Of a DNA stretch of 64,000 bases, positions 1 through 11,373 are shown piece after piece (position 1 is the stretch's first letter; every line of letters begins with the position of its first letter). The translations under genes were made by a program, and so were the position numbers. Source of the stretch: Muscardinus avellanarius (lineage: Eukaryota > Chordata > Mammalia > Rodentia > Gliridae). The stretch spans positions 26,103,800 through 26,167,799 of the forward strand of contig OY726560.1 of assembly GCA_963383645.1 (NCBI GenBank). Direction: 5' to 3'. The notes under the pieces were generated by a model. It saw only the letters and a program-made list of their open reading frames with translations, was not told the origin of the DNA and did no database searches.

Positions 1-297
1 GACTGAGGTATTGAAGGCTTGGTCTCCAGCTAGTGGAGCTATTGGGAGATGGTGGAAATGCTATAAAGGGGGGCTAGTGGCAGAAAGCAAGACATTGGGG
101 ACATGTCTTCTTCAAAGTGTATATCTTGTCCATGGATGCTCTCTGTCTATTTCTCTGTTTTCACACTGCCTTGAGGTAAATAGCTTTGCTCTGCTGCACC
201 AAGAACTGAAAGCTTTGAAACTGTGAGCCAAAATTAATCTTACTTTAAGTTGATTTTCTCAGATATTTTGTCACAGCAAGGAAAAGCTAATAAGACA
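1..297 (+). mobile_element. MaLR-type LTR, 3' part (truncated by window edge)
   Basis: The stretch ends with the pattern typical of rodent MaLR LTRs: a 'gagccaaaattaat' segment, a T-rich 'ttaagttgattttctcagatattttgtcacagcaa' type tail and the closing 'gctaataagaca'. The 5' end lies outside the window. The short open frame at 11-226 lies inside this LTR and is not a gene. The assignment to MaLR rests on remembered consensus features. Confidence 0.6.
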
Positions 298-298
298 G

Positions 299-739
299 TG
301 GTATTCTGTAGCTTCAGAAAAAGTAAATGGAGACATAGTCTCAAGAGAATATCTATATAGTAGTGCATACCGTGAGTGTCAATTATATGCCATTTGTTAG
401 GTAGAGGCTAGTATTGAACAAGTCTCTGTATCCATATAAATGATGGAGAACAGGATGACAATTAGAACAAACAGTTGCAATTAAATTACTGTTGAATAAG
501 TATTGTAGATAAGGATAGAAAAAAAATGAGAATCTTTAATGGTGAACCTAGATTACATTGTCAAAAAGTGCTTCATTGAGGAAGTCACAGATAAGCTTAC
601 ACAGAATGAATGGGGATAAATAATGTTAGAAGCATAGAATGTTCCAGGAATATGGAACCAGAAAAGAACTTGGTACATAGAGTATAACACTTGTATGAGT
701 TCAGAACAAAGAATGAAAAGGAAAAGAATGATAGGTAAA
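299..739. other. unassigned AT-rich sequence
   Basis: No open frame, RNA gene or repeat family is recognisable here. It separates the LTR at the window start from the first MIR fragment. Confidence 0.5.
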
Positions 740-930
740 ATAATAATTATTTAATAATACCTAATTTGTGCTGGGTAATTTAGCAAATGCTTCACTTAGG
801 TTCTTTTTAAATCTAGTGAGATGTGTATCAAGTATATTCTAAGATCAAATAATTTAATTTTATAGATAAGAAAATTAAGGCATAGAGAAATATAATAACA
901 TATAATTACAGGACCCACAGATATTAATAA
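740..930 (-). repeat. MIR SINE fragment
   Basis: The order of motifs matches the reverse complement of MIR: 'ctaatttgtgctgggtaatttagcaaatgcttcactta', then 'ttttatagataagaaaattaaggcatagagaaa'. The second block corresponds to the MIR segment read forward as 'cctcagtttcctcatctgtaaaatg'. It is heavily diverged, as expected of an ancient tRNA-derived SINE. Confidence 0.6.
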
Positions 931-1002
931 GATTTTTCATGTTCCTATGGCACATGCATCTGACCCTACTTTTACTCATAATGCTTTATATAAAAAGAGA
1001 AT

Positions 1003-1190
1003 AGCTGGACATCATGGTATACATCTGTAATCTCTGCATTTGGGAGGCTGAAGAGAAGGATTGCAGGTTCAAGGCCAACTTCAGCAACGTAGCCAGGCAT
1101 GCAGCAACCTAACAAGGTACTGTTTCAAAACAAAAAATAAAGTAGGCTAAAGTGTATAATACCGCTGGATTCAATCTCCAGTACCACACA
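1003..1190 (+). repeat. B1-dID-type dimeric SINE (old subfamily)
   Basis: The left arm is B1/7SL-like ('ctgtaatctctgcatttgggaggctga', box-B-like 'ggttcaaggcc'). It is joined to an ID-like right arm ending 'ttcaatctccagtaccac'. About 75-80% similarity to the other dimers in the window is my visual estimate. Confidence 0.75.
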
Positions 1191-2044
1191 AGAAGTAACA
1201 AAAGGAAAAGCTATCTCCTTGAGGTAGATGGTCTATTTCCCAACTCATCTTCATACCAGTCTCCTGATTCTGGGACTGTGATCATCCTGGTGTCTTTGTG
1301 TTCAAAGTAAGCAGCATGAGATAAGATTTTATTTGAACAAGTCATTTCTTTGGGGAATGACAGGAGGGGGGTGGAGAGGACCAAAGAGTGAGAAAGGGGA
1401 TAAGGAAAAGCCAACATAAGAATGAGGTAGGAAACAAAATTTGATTTGGAAGAATCTTGAGAAGTGTGTACAATGGTTTCTAGAATTGATGCCCTGATGG
1501 CCAAAGTCCAAAGGTGAGCTTCTCAAGTTGCAGGCTGTAGACCTGTGTTCCTGGAATCGTTGTTACCACTCTGATAAAAGCAAGTTCAGAGTCTCTTACA
1601 GCAACTTGACATTGCTGCTGCAATGAAGTGTATTATTTTAGAGAAGTGAAAGTATTGGTCCCCTGGGGATGAAAACTTAAAAGAGAGACTCCAAGGAGGA
1701 AGGAAACTGCTTTTCCATTACAGATGGTTCCAGAAGCCTTGAGATGAAACATACTCCACTGGTTTCTTGCCTTGCTTGGTCGATTTCTCCTGGAGGGGTT
1801 AACTCCTTGCACATGAGTCTGCTCAGTTGACTCAAGTGGCTTTTGAGAAAGTTCTGGGGCAAGGCATGGAGCAATGCATACCTGAGGTCTGAGATAACTT
1901 GGAATCGTCCACAGAAGCTGAAGCTGGAATCATACGACAAGGGATATAGTGCCAGTCTTCAGTAGCTTGTGCTGTATCCTGCCTGAATCCTTTCAGTGAC
2001 ACTGATTAAAGCAATCAACATGTTTCGCTTAAAAATACATTGAA
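1191..2044. other. unassigned single-copy sequence
   Basis: Several short overlapping open frames occur on the minus strand (1211-1526, 1677-1940). None has a recognisable domain, splice context or compositional sign of coding. I see no repeat family here. Confidence 0.5.
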
Positions 2045-2262
2045 GCCTGGAGTAGTGGCACACACAGTAACCCCGGTACTTGGAAAGATCCCAGGATTGT
2101 GGTCAGCCTTAGCAACCTTGTGAAGCCCTCTCCAATTTAGTGAGACCTTGTTTCAAAATTAAGAATTTAATAGGTCTGGGAGTATGATTCTGAAATAGAA
2201 TAAACCTGTGTTCAATCTCCAGCATCACAAAACAAACACACAAAAATTAACAATAACAAAAA
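2045..2262 (+). repeat. B1-dID-type dimeric SINE (old, diverged)
   Basis: The left arm has 'agtggcacacacagtaaccccggtacttgg'. The right arm has a diverged ID half with 'gttcaatctccagcatcac' and a CA/A-rich tail. Confidence 0.65.
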
Positions 2263-2297
2263 TTACTGAACACTTAGACTAAGTCCCCTCACCCCTG

Positions 2298-2487
2298 TTG
2301 GGTGTAGTGGTGCGTGCTTGTGGTCCTAGTACTTGAAAGGCTGAGACAGGAGGATCTCAGGTTCGAGGACCTTAAGCAAGTAGTGAGACTCTTATTAACC
2401 TAATGAGACCCTGTTTCCAAATAAGAAACAAAATTGGGCTATGCATATAGGCCAAAGGTATAATGGCTTTGGGTTCAATCTCTAGTA
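2298..2487 (+). repeat. B1-dID-type dimeric SINE (old) with purine tail
   Basis: The left arm includes 'tgtagtggtgcgtgcttgtggtcc', 'gaggctgagacaggaggat'-like sequence and box-B-like 'ggttcgagg'. The right ID half ends 'gggttcaatctctagtaaag'. The A-rich tail has grown into the long purine microsatellite that follows directly. Confidence 0.75.
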
Positions 2488-2696
2488 AAGAAGAAGAAGA
2501 AGAAGAAGAAGAAGAAGAAGAAGAAGAAGAAGAAGAAGAAGAAGAAGAAGAGGAGGAGGAGGAGGAGGAGGAGGAGGAGGAGGAGGAGGAGGAGGAGGAG
2601 GAGGAGGAGGAGGAGAAGGAGAAGGAGAAGGAGAAGGAGAAGGAGAAGGAGAAGGAGAAGGAGAAGGAGAAGGAGAAGGAGAAGGAGGAGAGAAAA
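2488..2696 (+). repeat. Polypurine microsatellite (GAA)n-(GGA)n-(GGAGAA)n
   Basis: About 209 bases of pure purine on the plus strand pass from AAG/GAA triplets to GGA triplets and then to a GGAGAA hexamer. It begins exactly at the 3' tail of the SINE at 2298-2487, so it probably arose by expansion of that tail. The open frame across it encodes only Glu and Lys runs and is not a gene. Confidence 0.9.
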
Positions 2697-3419
2697 GTCC
2701 CCTCCTAATTTAGGAATGTGCTCATCAGAGATACTTGTACAACCTGAGTCGATGCTTCCTTAAATTTTGAACACTAGATGCTTCATTTATCCAAAGTCTC
2801 AGCCTTAGTGGGCATGATAGATTGGCACTCAGTCCCATTCAGTTCCTCTTCCTACACCCATGTCTCTCTCTACTCCCATCTATCTTGTGAGTGGCCATGT
2901 AAGTGGTGGCTAAAGTATTCTGCAGCTGGCAACAGTGGCAACATCTTTCTGAGTATGGAAGTTTACTGACCATGGGAGTAAAACTGAGCTTCTGGGTCTG
3001 CAGGCTTCTGGAAGAAACAGTGGCTCCCAAGGGCTTAAGATGTGAGGTAGTTCTGAAGGTATTTCTCAAAGTTCAAACCAAATTTAGTTTCTTCAGCCTT
3101 CCCAACAATTTTATAAAGCCAATAAATGCCATAAGAAAGCCATTTCTACTTAACCAAAAATAGAAGTTTTTTATAAGCAGACTGTGAAACATACAATTAC
3201 ATTATTTTTAATTTAAGAAAAAGCAAGAGATTTCTGGATAAATCTTTTTAACTCCTGTAATGTAATCTTAGACCATATTGTATTTCAAAAAGGACTTTAG
3301 CAGCCATAAATGTACTTGCTCTTAGTCTCATTCAAAGAAGTTTCTCTGAACAATTATCTTTCTTTGAGGATGGTGAGGAGAGTATACACATAGTCCTCAA
3401 GTAACTTTCTTTCTTCCTT
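2697..3419. other. unassigned single-copy sequence
   Basis: Short open frames on both strands (2778-3163) lack any recognisable domain. No repeat family is apparent. Confidence 0.5.
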
Positions 3420-3597
3420 TTTTTTTGTTGTTACTGGGGGTGGAATCCAGGGTTTTTTCTTCTTCTAGGCTATACTTTCAGACCTATTTTATAATTTATT
3501 TGGAAACACGGTCTCACTAAATTGCTGAGAGTCTGAAGCTGTGTGATCCTTCTGTCTCAGCCTTCCAAAGCACTGGGATTACAAGCGTGCACCCAGC
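3420..3597 (-). repeat. B1-dID-type dimeric SINE (old)
   Basis: Read on the plus strand, a poly-T start leads into 'actgggggtggaatccaggg' (reverse ID arm), 'ttatttggaaacacggtctcacta' (linker) and 'ctcagccttccaaagcactgggattacaagcgtg' (reverse B1 arm). Confidence 0.8.
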
Positions 3598-4542
3598 TTC
3601 AAGTAACTTTCTTAACAGATTTATTTCTTCTTTTCAAAAGAGCTTAATATCTTTCATATTTAATAGGCCTTAGCCAGTTCTATAGTTTTTATCTTTCTGC
3701 TTGTCATTCTGTAGTGACAAGGTAACTGCCATGTCTCCCATATCAGAGTTTTCTACATCATTCTAGATGGAAGGGACAATATGGTCAGTAGCAAAATGGG
3801 ACATCCTTAGAGTCTCTTGGTACTGTCTACTTTCTAGGACTAACTCCCTGCTTACTGTCCCCCCTCCTGACATCTCCTTGATCAGGACTTGGCTTTTCCT
3901 AGATGAAAGGAAGACTGTAAACATTAGTTTTTTAAATAGGTTTATTGCTATAAACAGAATCAGGTAAGTAAAGGTAGAATTGGAAGACAATAAGTAGAGT
4001 CTTCCTTGAATCAAATCATTCATCTTATTTTATCAAAAAGGTTATAATACTTGTCACATCTCTCTTTTAGATTTCTCTATCAATTTCCTGTCTATGTTTT
4101 GCCCTTTCCTTTTTAAAAAATTTCCTGGGGAAATTTTGTGCATAATAGAATCAACATAATACAAACATATATATGCTTTATTTTTATGGTCTTATAGTAT
4201 ATTTAGAAGAATTAAATTTTCAGTGACATAGAATGGGAGAAGCTAGTAATGAGGAATGGATTATCACACATAATAATTAAAATTAAAATTGACATCTGAT
4301 TGTGTTTCTCTACCAATCTGATTACTATTCTATCATCATCATATCAGCTATTTATTTTGTCTAGTCAATTTATATTATTTTACTCTGTAGCACTGCTTGG
4401 TATAATCAAATACAGAGTTTGATAGATGATTTACTTTAACTATACTTGTTACATTTTAGTTTATTAAAAAAAATGAAAAAATAAAAACCAACAAAACAAA
4501 ACTCCCAAATCCCCCCAAACAAAACCTTTACACCATGGTGTT
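3598..4542. other. unassigned AT-rich sequence
   Basis: Overlapping opposite-strand open frames at 3763-4023 are shadows of each other and show no domain. An A/C-rich low-complexity stretch lies near 4465-4530. Nothing else is recognised. Confidence 0.5.
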
Positions 4543-4556
4543 ATGTAAGCTACTTA

Positions 4557-4740
4557 CTTTTTTCGGGGGTGGGTAGTACTGGAGTATACCTCTGAGCCTT
4601 ACCCCCAGCCTTATTTTATTTTATTTGGAAACAGGGTCTCATTCAGTTGCTGAGAGCCTTGCTAAGTTGCTTCTCAAACCTGTGATCTTATCTCAGGCTT
4701 CTAAGTATTGGGGTTACAGGCATATGCACCATACCCACCC
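4557..4740 (-). repeat. B1-dID-type dimeric SINE with 14-bp target-site duplication
   Basis: The element is a reverse-oriented SINE (ID arm, 'tatttggaaacagggtctcatt' linker, B1 arm). The 14-base direct repeat ATGTAAGCTACTTA lies immediately on both sides, at 4543-4556 and 4741-4754, without mismatch. This is direct evidence of L1-type retrotransposition. Confidence 0.9.
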
Positions 4741-4754
4741 ATGTAAGCTACTTA

Positions 4755-5518
4755 ACATTCAATGTGATTAAATGTTATTTATATTATCTAATTTTATTAA
4801 AATTAGAGAATATAGCTGATACAACCTAATTTGAATTGTATTGAGTGGAGATGAAAAGGGGAAAAACATGTAATTCAGCAAACATACACTGATTACTTTT
4901 GAGTCTTTTCATAGAGATGACTCTCAGTTAATAATTTATATGCTAAAATAATATTTGCATGGACATCAGAATTCAAATTTATTTTCAACTGGAATGTTTT
5001 TGGTCTGTACTGCTTTGAAAAATGTTGAACATATTACCACAACTAATGACATGTTTACTTGGCTAATGCTATACCTGTGAATATCGCTAGGGGCAAAATA
5101 CTTTATTTAGTCTTTGTAACATAAACAAAGCTCATATAAATGAGGACATCAATAAAACCATTTCTCTTAGCTAAATTTTGACTTCATAACTAATGATTAG
5201 GCAAGTCCATTTCTCTGATTTTCTTTAACCAAATAATATTATTTAATTTGCATCTATTTTCCTGGAATTAGGCAGTTACAAATTATAGTTTGCCAAAATT
5301 CAAACAGTTTCATATCAACCCTAATAAGTTATGAGCAACATAGAATTGAGTCAATGGAGACATTGAATGTGAAGCTAGGTCTTTCTTTAAGTTGTTGAGT
5401 TAAAATGTAAAAACAATCACATTTACCCACTATAATGCACACATATCAGTGAGTCAAGAAATGGTTAGTAGGTACCTACTGAAAGTCCTTAATTGTGCCA
5501 GAAATTATGACATATGTT
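4755..5518. other. unassigned AT-rich sequence
   Basis: I see no open frame of note and no recognised repeat. Confidence 0.5.
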
Positions 5519-5660
5519 ATTAAAAAGTTATAAATGTTCCCTATCATAAAGAAAATTATGATATAGTTTGTTTGGGAGGTAAAACTTCTAAAACAATTAA
5601 AACACCTGTACGTGATACAAATACTAGGTATACTAGTAATAAGACTAGTACTAATATCCT
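5519..5660 (+). repeat. Direct repeat, copy A (unit of about 140 bp)
   Basis: The block contains 'aaaaagttataaatg', 'ccctatcataaagaaaattat', 'taaaacaattaaaa' and 'gatacaaatactag', ending in 'aataagactagtactaat'. The same ordered blocks return at 6763-6910 in the same orientation. Both copies are single-copy-looking rather than part of a family I know. Confidence 0.7.
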
Positions 5661-5880
5661 ATATTTGTTGAATCTTTACTATGTTCTAGGAACTATATTA
5701 AACATTTTTCCTAGATTACCTCACTTATTTCTCATACAAAGCTATGAATTATGTATAATTATTTAACCCTCTTATATAATTAATAGAGTCAGATTTATTG
5801 AAGTCAAGAGTCACCCACCCAAAGTCACATTATTAAGGGTCTGGGTAGGATTGTAACACAACTACTTTGACTAGATATGA
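5661..5880 (-). repeat. MIR SINE fragment
   Basis: 'tactatgttctaggaactatattaaaca' followed by 'attacctcacttatttctcat' and 'aagagtcacccacccaaagtcaca' follows the order of reverse-oriented MIR. Confidence 0.6.
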
Positions 5881-6509
5881 ATCAAGCAGTAAGCCTCAAA
5901 GACATCCACTTTTGGCACTATGCTAAAATACCTCCCGCACTTATGAATAAACGTGTAGTGCCCACTGATGGATTTCCTGGAGAAAGGAAATTCAAAACCT
6001 TCACTGCCAAAGCTTTTTAGGAAGTAGAGTACTTTTAATGGTATCATTTCTAAGATGATTTACTTTATTTCTTAAACAAAAAGTGTCAAAGATATTTTTG
6101 AGCATTGGTTGGTAATTTGGAGCATAACTATGACTCTTTATGCAATATAGTAGTTTTTCTTCATCTCTCCAGGATTTTAGAATTAGTTCTGCTCCAGTGT
6201 GATGCCCCTGCTGTAGCCATCCTCCTCTTCTGAAGTGGAGCTCCAACCTGGCTGCCCTCACCTAGCAGACACAATGGTAGAAGTGGATAAAATTGATTCA
6301 ACATTTCTCTCCCTCTGGACTTGAGTCATCTGTGCAAGGATGATTTCCTCCATTTATATGTTCAAAAGTCTGCATTTATGTGCTTTCTTTCTTCCTATAT
6401 CTCAAAGAGAAAGACATTCAAATAACCCTTAAGAAGTTTGATATGTTTGTTGAAGAGAGGAATGGACAAAAGGGAACTTTGCCCAAAATGACAAAAAGCC
6501 CACACTCTC
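5881..6509. other. unassigned sequence
   Basis: Short open frames at 6001-6261 (minus) and 6380-6616 (plus) show no domain. No repeat family is recognised. Confidence 0.45.
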
Positions 6510-6650
6510 TCCATCAACTTATTAATGATTTGCTGAGCCCTTATTCTATGTCAGGTACACAGCACATTTCAGGAGCTCTGCAAGGGTCACCACTGACTTT
6601 TCTAACAATCCTGTAAATGAGTTGATTGCAGACAGTCTGAGAGGCAGGGA
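6510..6650 (-). repeat. Possible MIR fragment
   Basis: 'gctgagcccttattctatgtcaggtaca' matches the start of a reverse MIR, but the later part is too diverged to be certain. Confidence 0.35.
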
Positions 6651-6762
6651 GGGTTTTTTTTCTTTGTAACTGTCTAAATTTACTTATTATTGAAGTTATT
6701 TACATAACTCATGCATACCCTAGCTAGCATTCAAACCCATGACTACCTGATTCATTAGCTTT

Positions 6763-6910
6763 TTAAAAAAGTTATAAATGGACCCTATCATAAAGAAAAT
6801 TATAATGTAGTTTGTAAGTAAAACAATTAAAAGACCGAGACATGATACAAATACTAGATATACTACTACTACTGTAGTAATAATAAGACTAGTACTAATA
6901 AGACTAATAC
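6763..6910 (+). repeat. Direct repeat, copy B (unit of about 140 bp)
   Basis: This is the second copy of the block at 5519-5660, about 1.24 kb downstream. It differs by an expansion of TAC/TAG/TAA triplets ('tactactactactgtag') that creates two staggered copies of 'aagactagtactaa'. Confidence 0.7.
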
Positions 6911-9293
6911 TAAATAGAATTGGCGATGTCAAATAACTTCATTTTTTTGAGGGGCTTTCCATATCTGTTCTAAATGCTGATGTTGCTGTAAGTTTGACTT
7001 CACAGCTCATAACATGTCAGTATAGCTTCATGTTTTACCAGTTGTATATGTCATCAAATCCAAAGTCTGTGAAAAAGGCTCAGGAGGAAGGAAGAGGCCC
7101 AATCAGTGAAGATCCGGACATGCATCTCACGCTGCCCCAGGAACATCTGTCTTTGGGAGGGGTTGCTATATTTCCTTTGGGAAGTGAACAAAACGGTCTG
7201 TTATTAAAATAATTGGATCCTGCTTCCCTCCACTCTTCTTATTGTAGACTATAATGGAAGAGCATCCAGAAAACCCTGTGTTCCAAGACTCAGTGTCCTG
7301 AATGAAAGTCTTCCCCATATCCACATGCGAAACGTACTACACGGAGGATCGATCATTTTACCCACTATGACTCGAATATGTAGAAATAAACCCTAAGTAT
7401 ACTCATGCATCCACATCTATTTCAGATGCCAGCAAAGTGCAACTCGATGTCATCCATTTTAGAAAAAAGTTAATTTTGATTTAAGACTCAGTTTTGAACT
7501 TTTCCTCGTATTTTCTTTCTTCTCCAAACAAAAGTAAACATCCCATTTATCACCGTCTTGGGTTGGGGTGGTTGATCTGAGGTGGTTCTCTGGTGCAGTG
7601 GGCTGGGGATATCCCCAACACATGTACCAGTTGGGGTACCTGGAGACTTCCCAAGAAGACGGCTTGGAAGGGGAAATTTTAAGGGAATCCAACTTCCATA
7701 TATTTTCTTTCCTAAACTGACCTGCGGTTGATGTGTATTGCCTATTCGGTCTCTCCTTTAACAACTGTGCGGTTCTCACTTTCTAAAGACAAGTCATCTT
7801 GAGTCTTTCTTGGGTGCTTTGTTTCTGAGTGTAAACCCCCTTAGAGGCTCCTAGCAAATGCAAGGAACCTTTGCATGATGTCATGAAACCTCCCTGACAC
7901 AAAGTGACAAAATCTGCCTCGGGGTTTCCTAGATTTTTCTCTCTTATTTATGTATGTTATCCAGATGAAGAGTAATAGGAGAGACAGTGTTCTTTAAACT
8001 ATACCAGGATGCTCTGAACTAAGAATGCACAGGGTGAGGAAGTGGAGTGATGTTTTTTTTTTTTTTTAATTGACCTGATGAGTTGCCTATTTTGTTCCTG
8101 GACTATTATTAAAGAATGTGTGGCTCCTGAATGAGAGTCCAGTAAGAGCCACACAAAGAAAGCTTTGGTAAAAGATGCTCAGCGCTTCATGATTCCTTGT
8201 AATGGAGACAACAAGCTCCTGGCTGGGGCCCATGCTTTATCTATCTCACAATTAGAGATCTCAAGTGGGTGTAGTTATTAGGAGAATGTGTGTACTTTCT
8301 GAATAGAAATATCATTAGATATTTTAAGGCAGCAAGGAAATCATTTTGGCCTAATGAATAAAATAAAGTTTTGCTTTTCTAATTAGGTTTTATGGTAGGC
8401 ATTTAAGTAGATTATCTAAATAAAATATTTAGCTATGAAATCTGAAAGACTTATTTAATATTTCTGTAAACATGAAACTACTTTATTACAAATGTTGTAG
8501 TGTCAAAATTATTGGTACGAGAAAAAATTTCATTTTTATTCTTTTCTGTTAAATCAGGTGCCCCCAAGAAAAAGAATAACAGATCTTAGTAGTCATCTTT
8601 TGATGACATTTGGCAGTATTTTATGTGCTTTTATAAAATCAAAACATAAATGACTCTAATAGCCAACCAGGTAACAGGCCATTTCGTAAATTAGATGGTG
8701 TATAGTTATTTGCGTTTAACAAAGTACAAGGAGGAATACATTTGTGTTATCATCTGATAGATTAAAATCAATTTTATATATAGTTATCATAGAGTTTTTG
8801 GCCCAAAACTTGCAAAGAGACAAAAACTAAAAACTGACTTAAACAGTCATACAAAACTCCTTCCTTTTCTATCTCCTTATTTTATTGCATGGAAGTTTCT
8901 CAGCAAACACCTATACCAAATTATTCTTGCTACATTCTATTGATAAATAATGGTAATGCACACAGGGAAAAACCCAGCCCCATTCATCTCATTAAGTGAT
9001 GCATTTCACTGAAATTTACTTTTAGGATTATTAATTATTTACAAGAATTTATAACATATTAGAGTGTCGTAGCATGATGTATTAGCAATCACTCTACCTA
9101 CGTACAAATTAGAATATTCACATGGTTCAGAATACAAGATCTGTAAATTGTTATTTTCTGAACATTCTTCTCACAGTCTTGCCATGTTTATCTAGTGTCC
9201 AACTCTGTCCCTTTAGGGGATGACTGTCTACATTTCTTAATATTTTAGAGTTGTTTTTGTTAATGAGCCCAAATATGCACATAAATTCTTTTG
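6911..9293. other. Long single-copy stretch, CpG-retaining core at 7320-7780
   Basis: About 2.4 kb carries no repeat that I recognise, which is unusual for this window. Between about 7320 and 7780 CpG dinucleotides are noticeably more frequent than in the flanks (for example in 'gcgaaacgta', 'acggaggatcgatc', 'actcgaat', 'gacggc', 'tgcggttg'). Short frames (6994-7212, 7459-7779) have no domain or splice signals I can support. A poly-T run lies at 8053-8068. Confidence 0.5.
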
Positions 9294-9303
9294 TGTTACT
9301 TTC

Positions 9304-9512
9304 AATTTTTTTGAGGTATTGGGGATGGAATCCAAGGGCATTCTACCTCCAAGCTACACCCCAGCCCTACTTTTGATTCTTTATTTTTGAAACAGGGTCT
9401 CCCTGAGTTGCAAAGAACCTCACTAAGTAGCTGAGGTTGTCCGCGAACCACGATCCTTCATTCTCAGCCTCCCGAATGCTGGGATTAAAAGTGTGAGCCA
9501 CCATGCCTGGCT
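9304..9512 (-). repeat. B1-dID-type dimeric SINE with target-site duplication
   Basis: This is a reverse-oriented dimer with 'ggtattggggatggaatcc' (ID arm), 'tttttgaaacagggtctc' (linker) and 'cctcccgaatgctgggattaaaagtgtgagccaccatgcctgg' (B1 arm). The flanking repeat TGTTACTTTC occurs at 9294-9303 and 9513-9522. Confidence 0.85.
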
Positions 9513-9522
9513 TGTTACTTTC

Positions 9523-10064
9523 TATCTTAACATGTTATTCTATACCTAGTTTTCATTTGACATACCTAAATATGTACCTATAATTAGTATATAGCTACAG
9601 AGAGAATCAGTTTGTTTATTAAGCTTCATATTATTACAGTATTATGATTAGACCCTAATTTAACTGGGCTTCTATTGATGATATTTTTTCTATTTTTTTT
9701 TAACTTGGAGCTCTATGAAATCAGAAAGTCAAAATAAAAAGTAGAATTTTAAATACTTGTGTTATAATTGAACTCTAATAAATTGATTAATAAGAAATTT
9801 TCAACCATAACGTTGCATTATACCAATTTAAATTCTGCAGTAAAATTAAAATTTCAACTTCAAAGGATAAAAAGATTGTTTTAGTAAAAAAAATGTTCAC
9901 TGATTCATGTATCTCATGTATTTTTTTTAAATTGGTCTTTATTATAAAATCTGTATGGTATTTAGATTTCATTTGATACACTTAAAAGAGTGATGTAACA
10001 GGTTTATTTTAAAATTCAATGCTTATAATACACTAGAAATGACACATTTCATGATTATTTAAAA
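9523..10064. other. unassigned AT-rich sequence
   Basis: No gene or repeat family is recognised. Confidence 0.5.
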
Positions 10065-10074
10065 CTAGGAAAGA

Positions 10075-10272
10075 GCCGGGTGTGGGCACGCTTTTAATCC
10101 CCGCGCTTGGGAGGAGGAGACAGGAGGATCGCTCAGGTTCGAAGCCAGATGCGCTGGCTTAAGAGACCCTGTTTCCAAATAAAAATATATTTAAAAAAAA
10201 GGTCTGGGAGTGTAGCCCGGAGGTAGAAGGGTTTCCAGGAACCCCAGTACCACAAAAAAAAAAAAAAAACCC
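10075..10272 (+). repeat. B1-dID-type SINE, young CpG-rich subfamily
   Basis: This copy carries the diagnostic blocks of the young subfamily: 'taatccccgcgcttgggagg', 'ggttcgaagccag', 'gaccctgtttccaaataaaa' and 'gtagcccggaggtagaaggg' with the ending 'ggaaccccagtacca', followed by an A16-17 tail. Short flanking repeats CTAGGAA lie at 10065-10071 and 10280-10286. Confidence 0.85.
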
Positions 10273-10286
10273 ACAAAACCTAGGAA

Positions 10287-11370
10287 GGAAAATTGTAGAC
10301 ATCAATTTAAAAATGGGCAAGAATACAAGTAGCCCTTAAAATTCTTTTAGGGACAATACACAGACAAATTAATTTGAAGTGCAGGCCTCTGTCTCTTCCC
10401 TGGCTGTCAGTGATCTATGAGGTGTTTGAAGGGAGTTTACCCTGCTTGGTGTTTGACAGCCTCTGTTTTTAACTGTCATTGCTATTGAAGTATCTGTGGC
10501 TGTTGCTTGCTGGTTCTATCCTCTTGCCATGGTTAAGACTGACTTATTGCCATAGCACTATCCCTTCCTCCATTCTGGTCTTCACTGACACTCTGGGAAC
10601 TATATCCCTACATTAGCCATAGACTTTTGGTTTCCTAGCCATGTGTCCTCTCTGCAGTGTTCTATTATTTACAGTCAACTCCCTCCTACTGGTCTTTACT
10701 TTTCTCAAAATTGTATTGAAAAACAGCAAAACTTCTCTATTATCCTTGTATCCTCAAGCTCTTAGGTAATCTCTATTGGTATTTTTCTTTTATAATTATG
10801 AACCCATTAAGGAGTTTTTCCTCTATGGTATTCCATTTCTGGGATCCACACCTATTTCCTCCCCCACAGATTTCTAAAAATGAAATAAAATAAAATAATA
10901 AAATAAAATTCAAAGGGATTTTATCTTCCTATGCAACAAAGTCACTGCTAAGTTATTTTCTGATCCTCTTTCTAACATAGTTTATAGTATAACTATGACT
11001 ACATCCTAAATCAATCTATATTGTAATTCAAAATCATACTCTTTCTCTCTCCTGTCCCTTTCCCCTAATCTGGTCCTTATAAAGTACTTTATATTAGGCT
11101 ATCACAATGCCAAAGGGTTTATAGGGTATTTGGAAGTCTCATCAATAAATATTTATTTAAATAAAAAATTTTAGTTGGACTCTCCTGTTAGTCTAAAGAA
11201 ATGAGTACTCCAGTTTTATTGAAAAATTCAGCAAATAGTAATAAGGTAAAAAAACATATTAGATGGAAACTTGAAAACTTTTATCAGGTAGAAAGTAACA
11301 GTCTTTTCATAACATTTCTATTTCCCCATGATAGAAATTAAATAGACAACTATTAAATTGAGTAGCTGGA
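10287..11370. other. unassigned sequence
   Basis: No gene or repeat family is recognised. A (AAAAT)n-like stretch lies at about 10878-10910. Confidence 0.5.
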
Positions 11371-11373
11371 TTA

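Noticed and set aside
2463..2708. A Glu-rich 81-codon frame
   Set aside because: It is the translation of the GAA/GGA microsatellite at a SINE tail.
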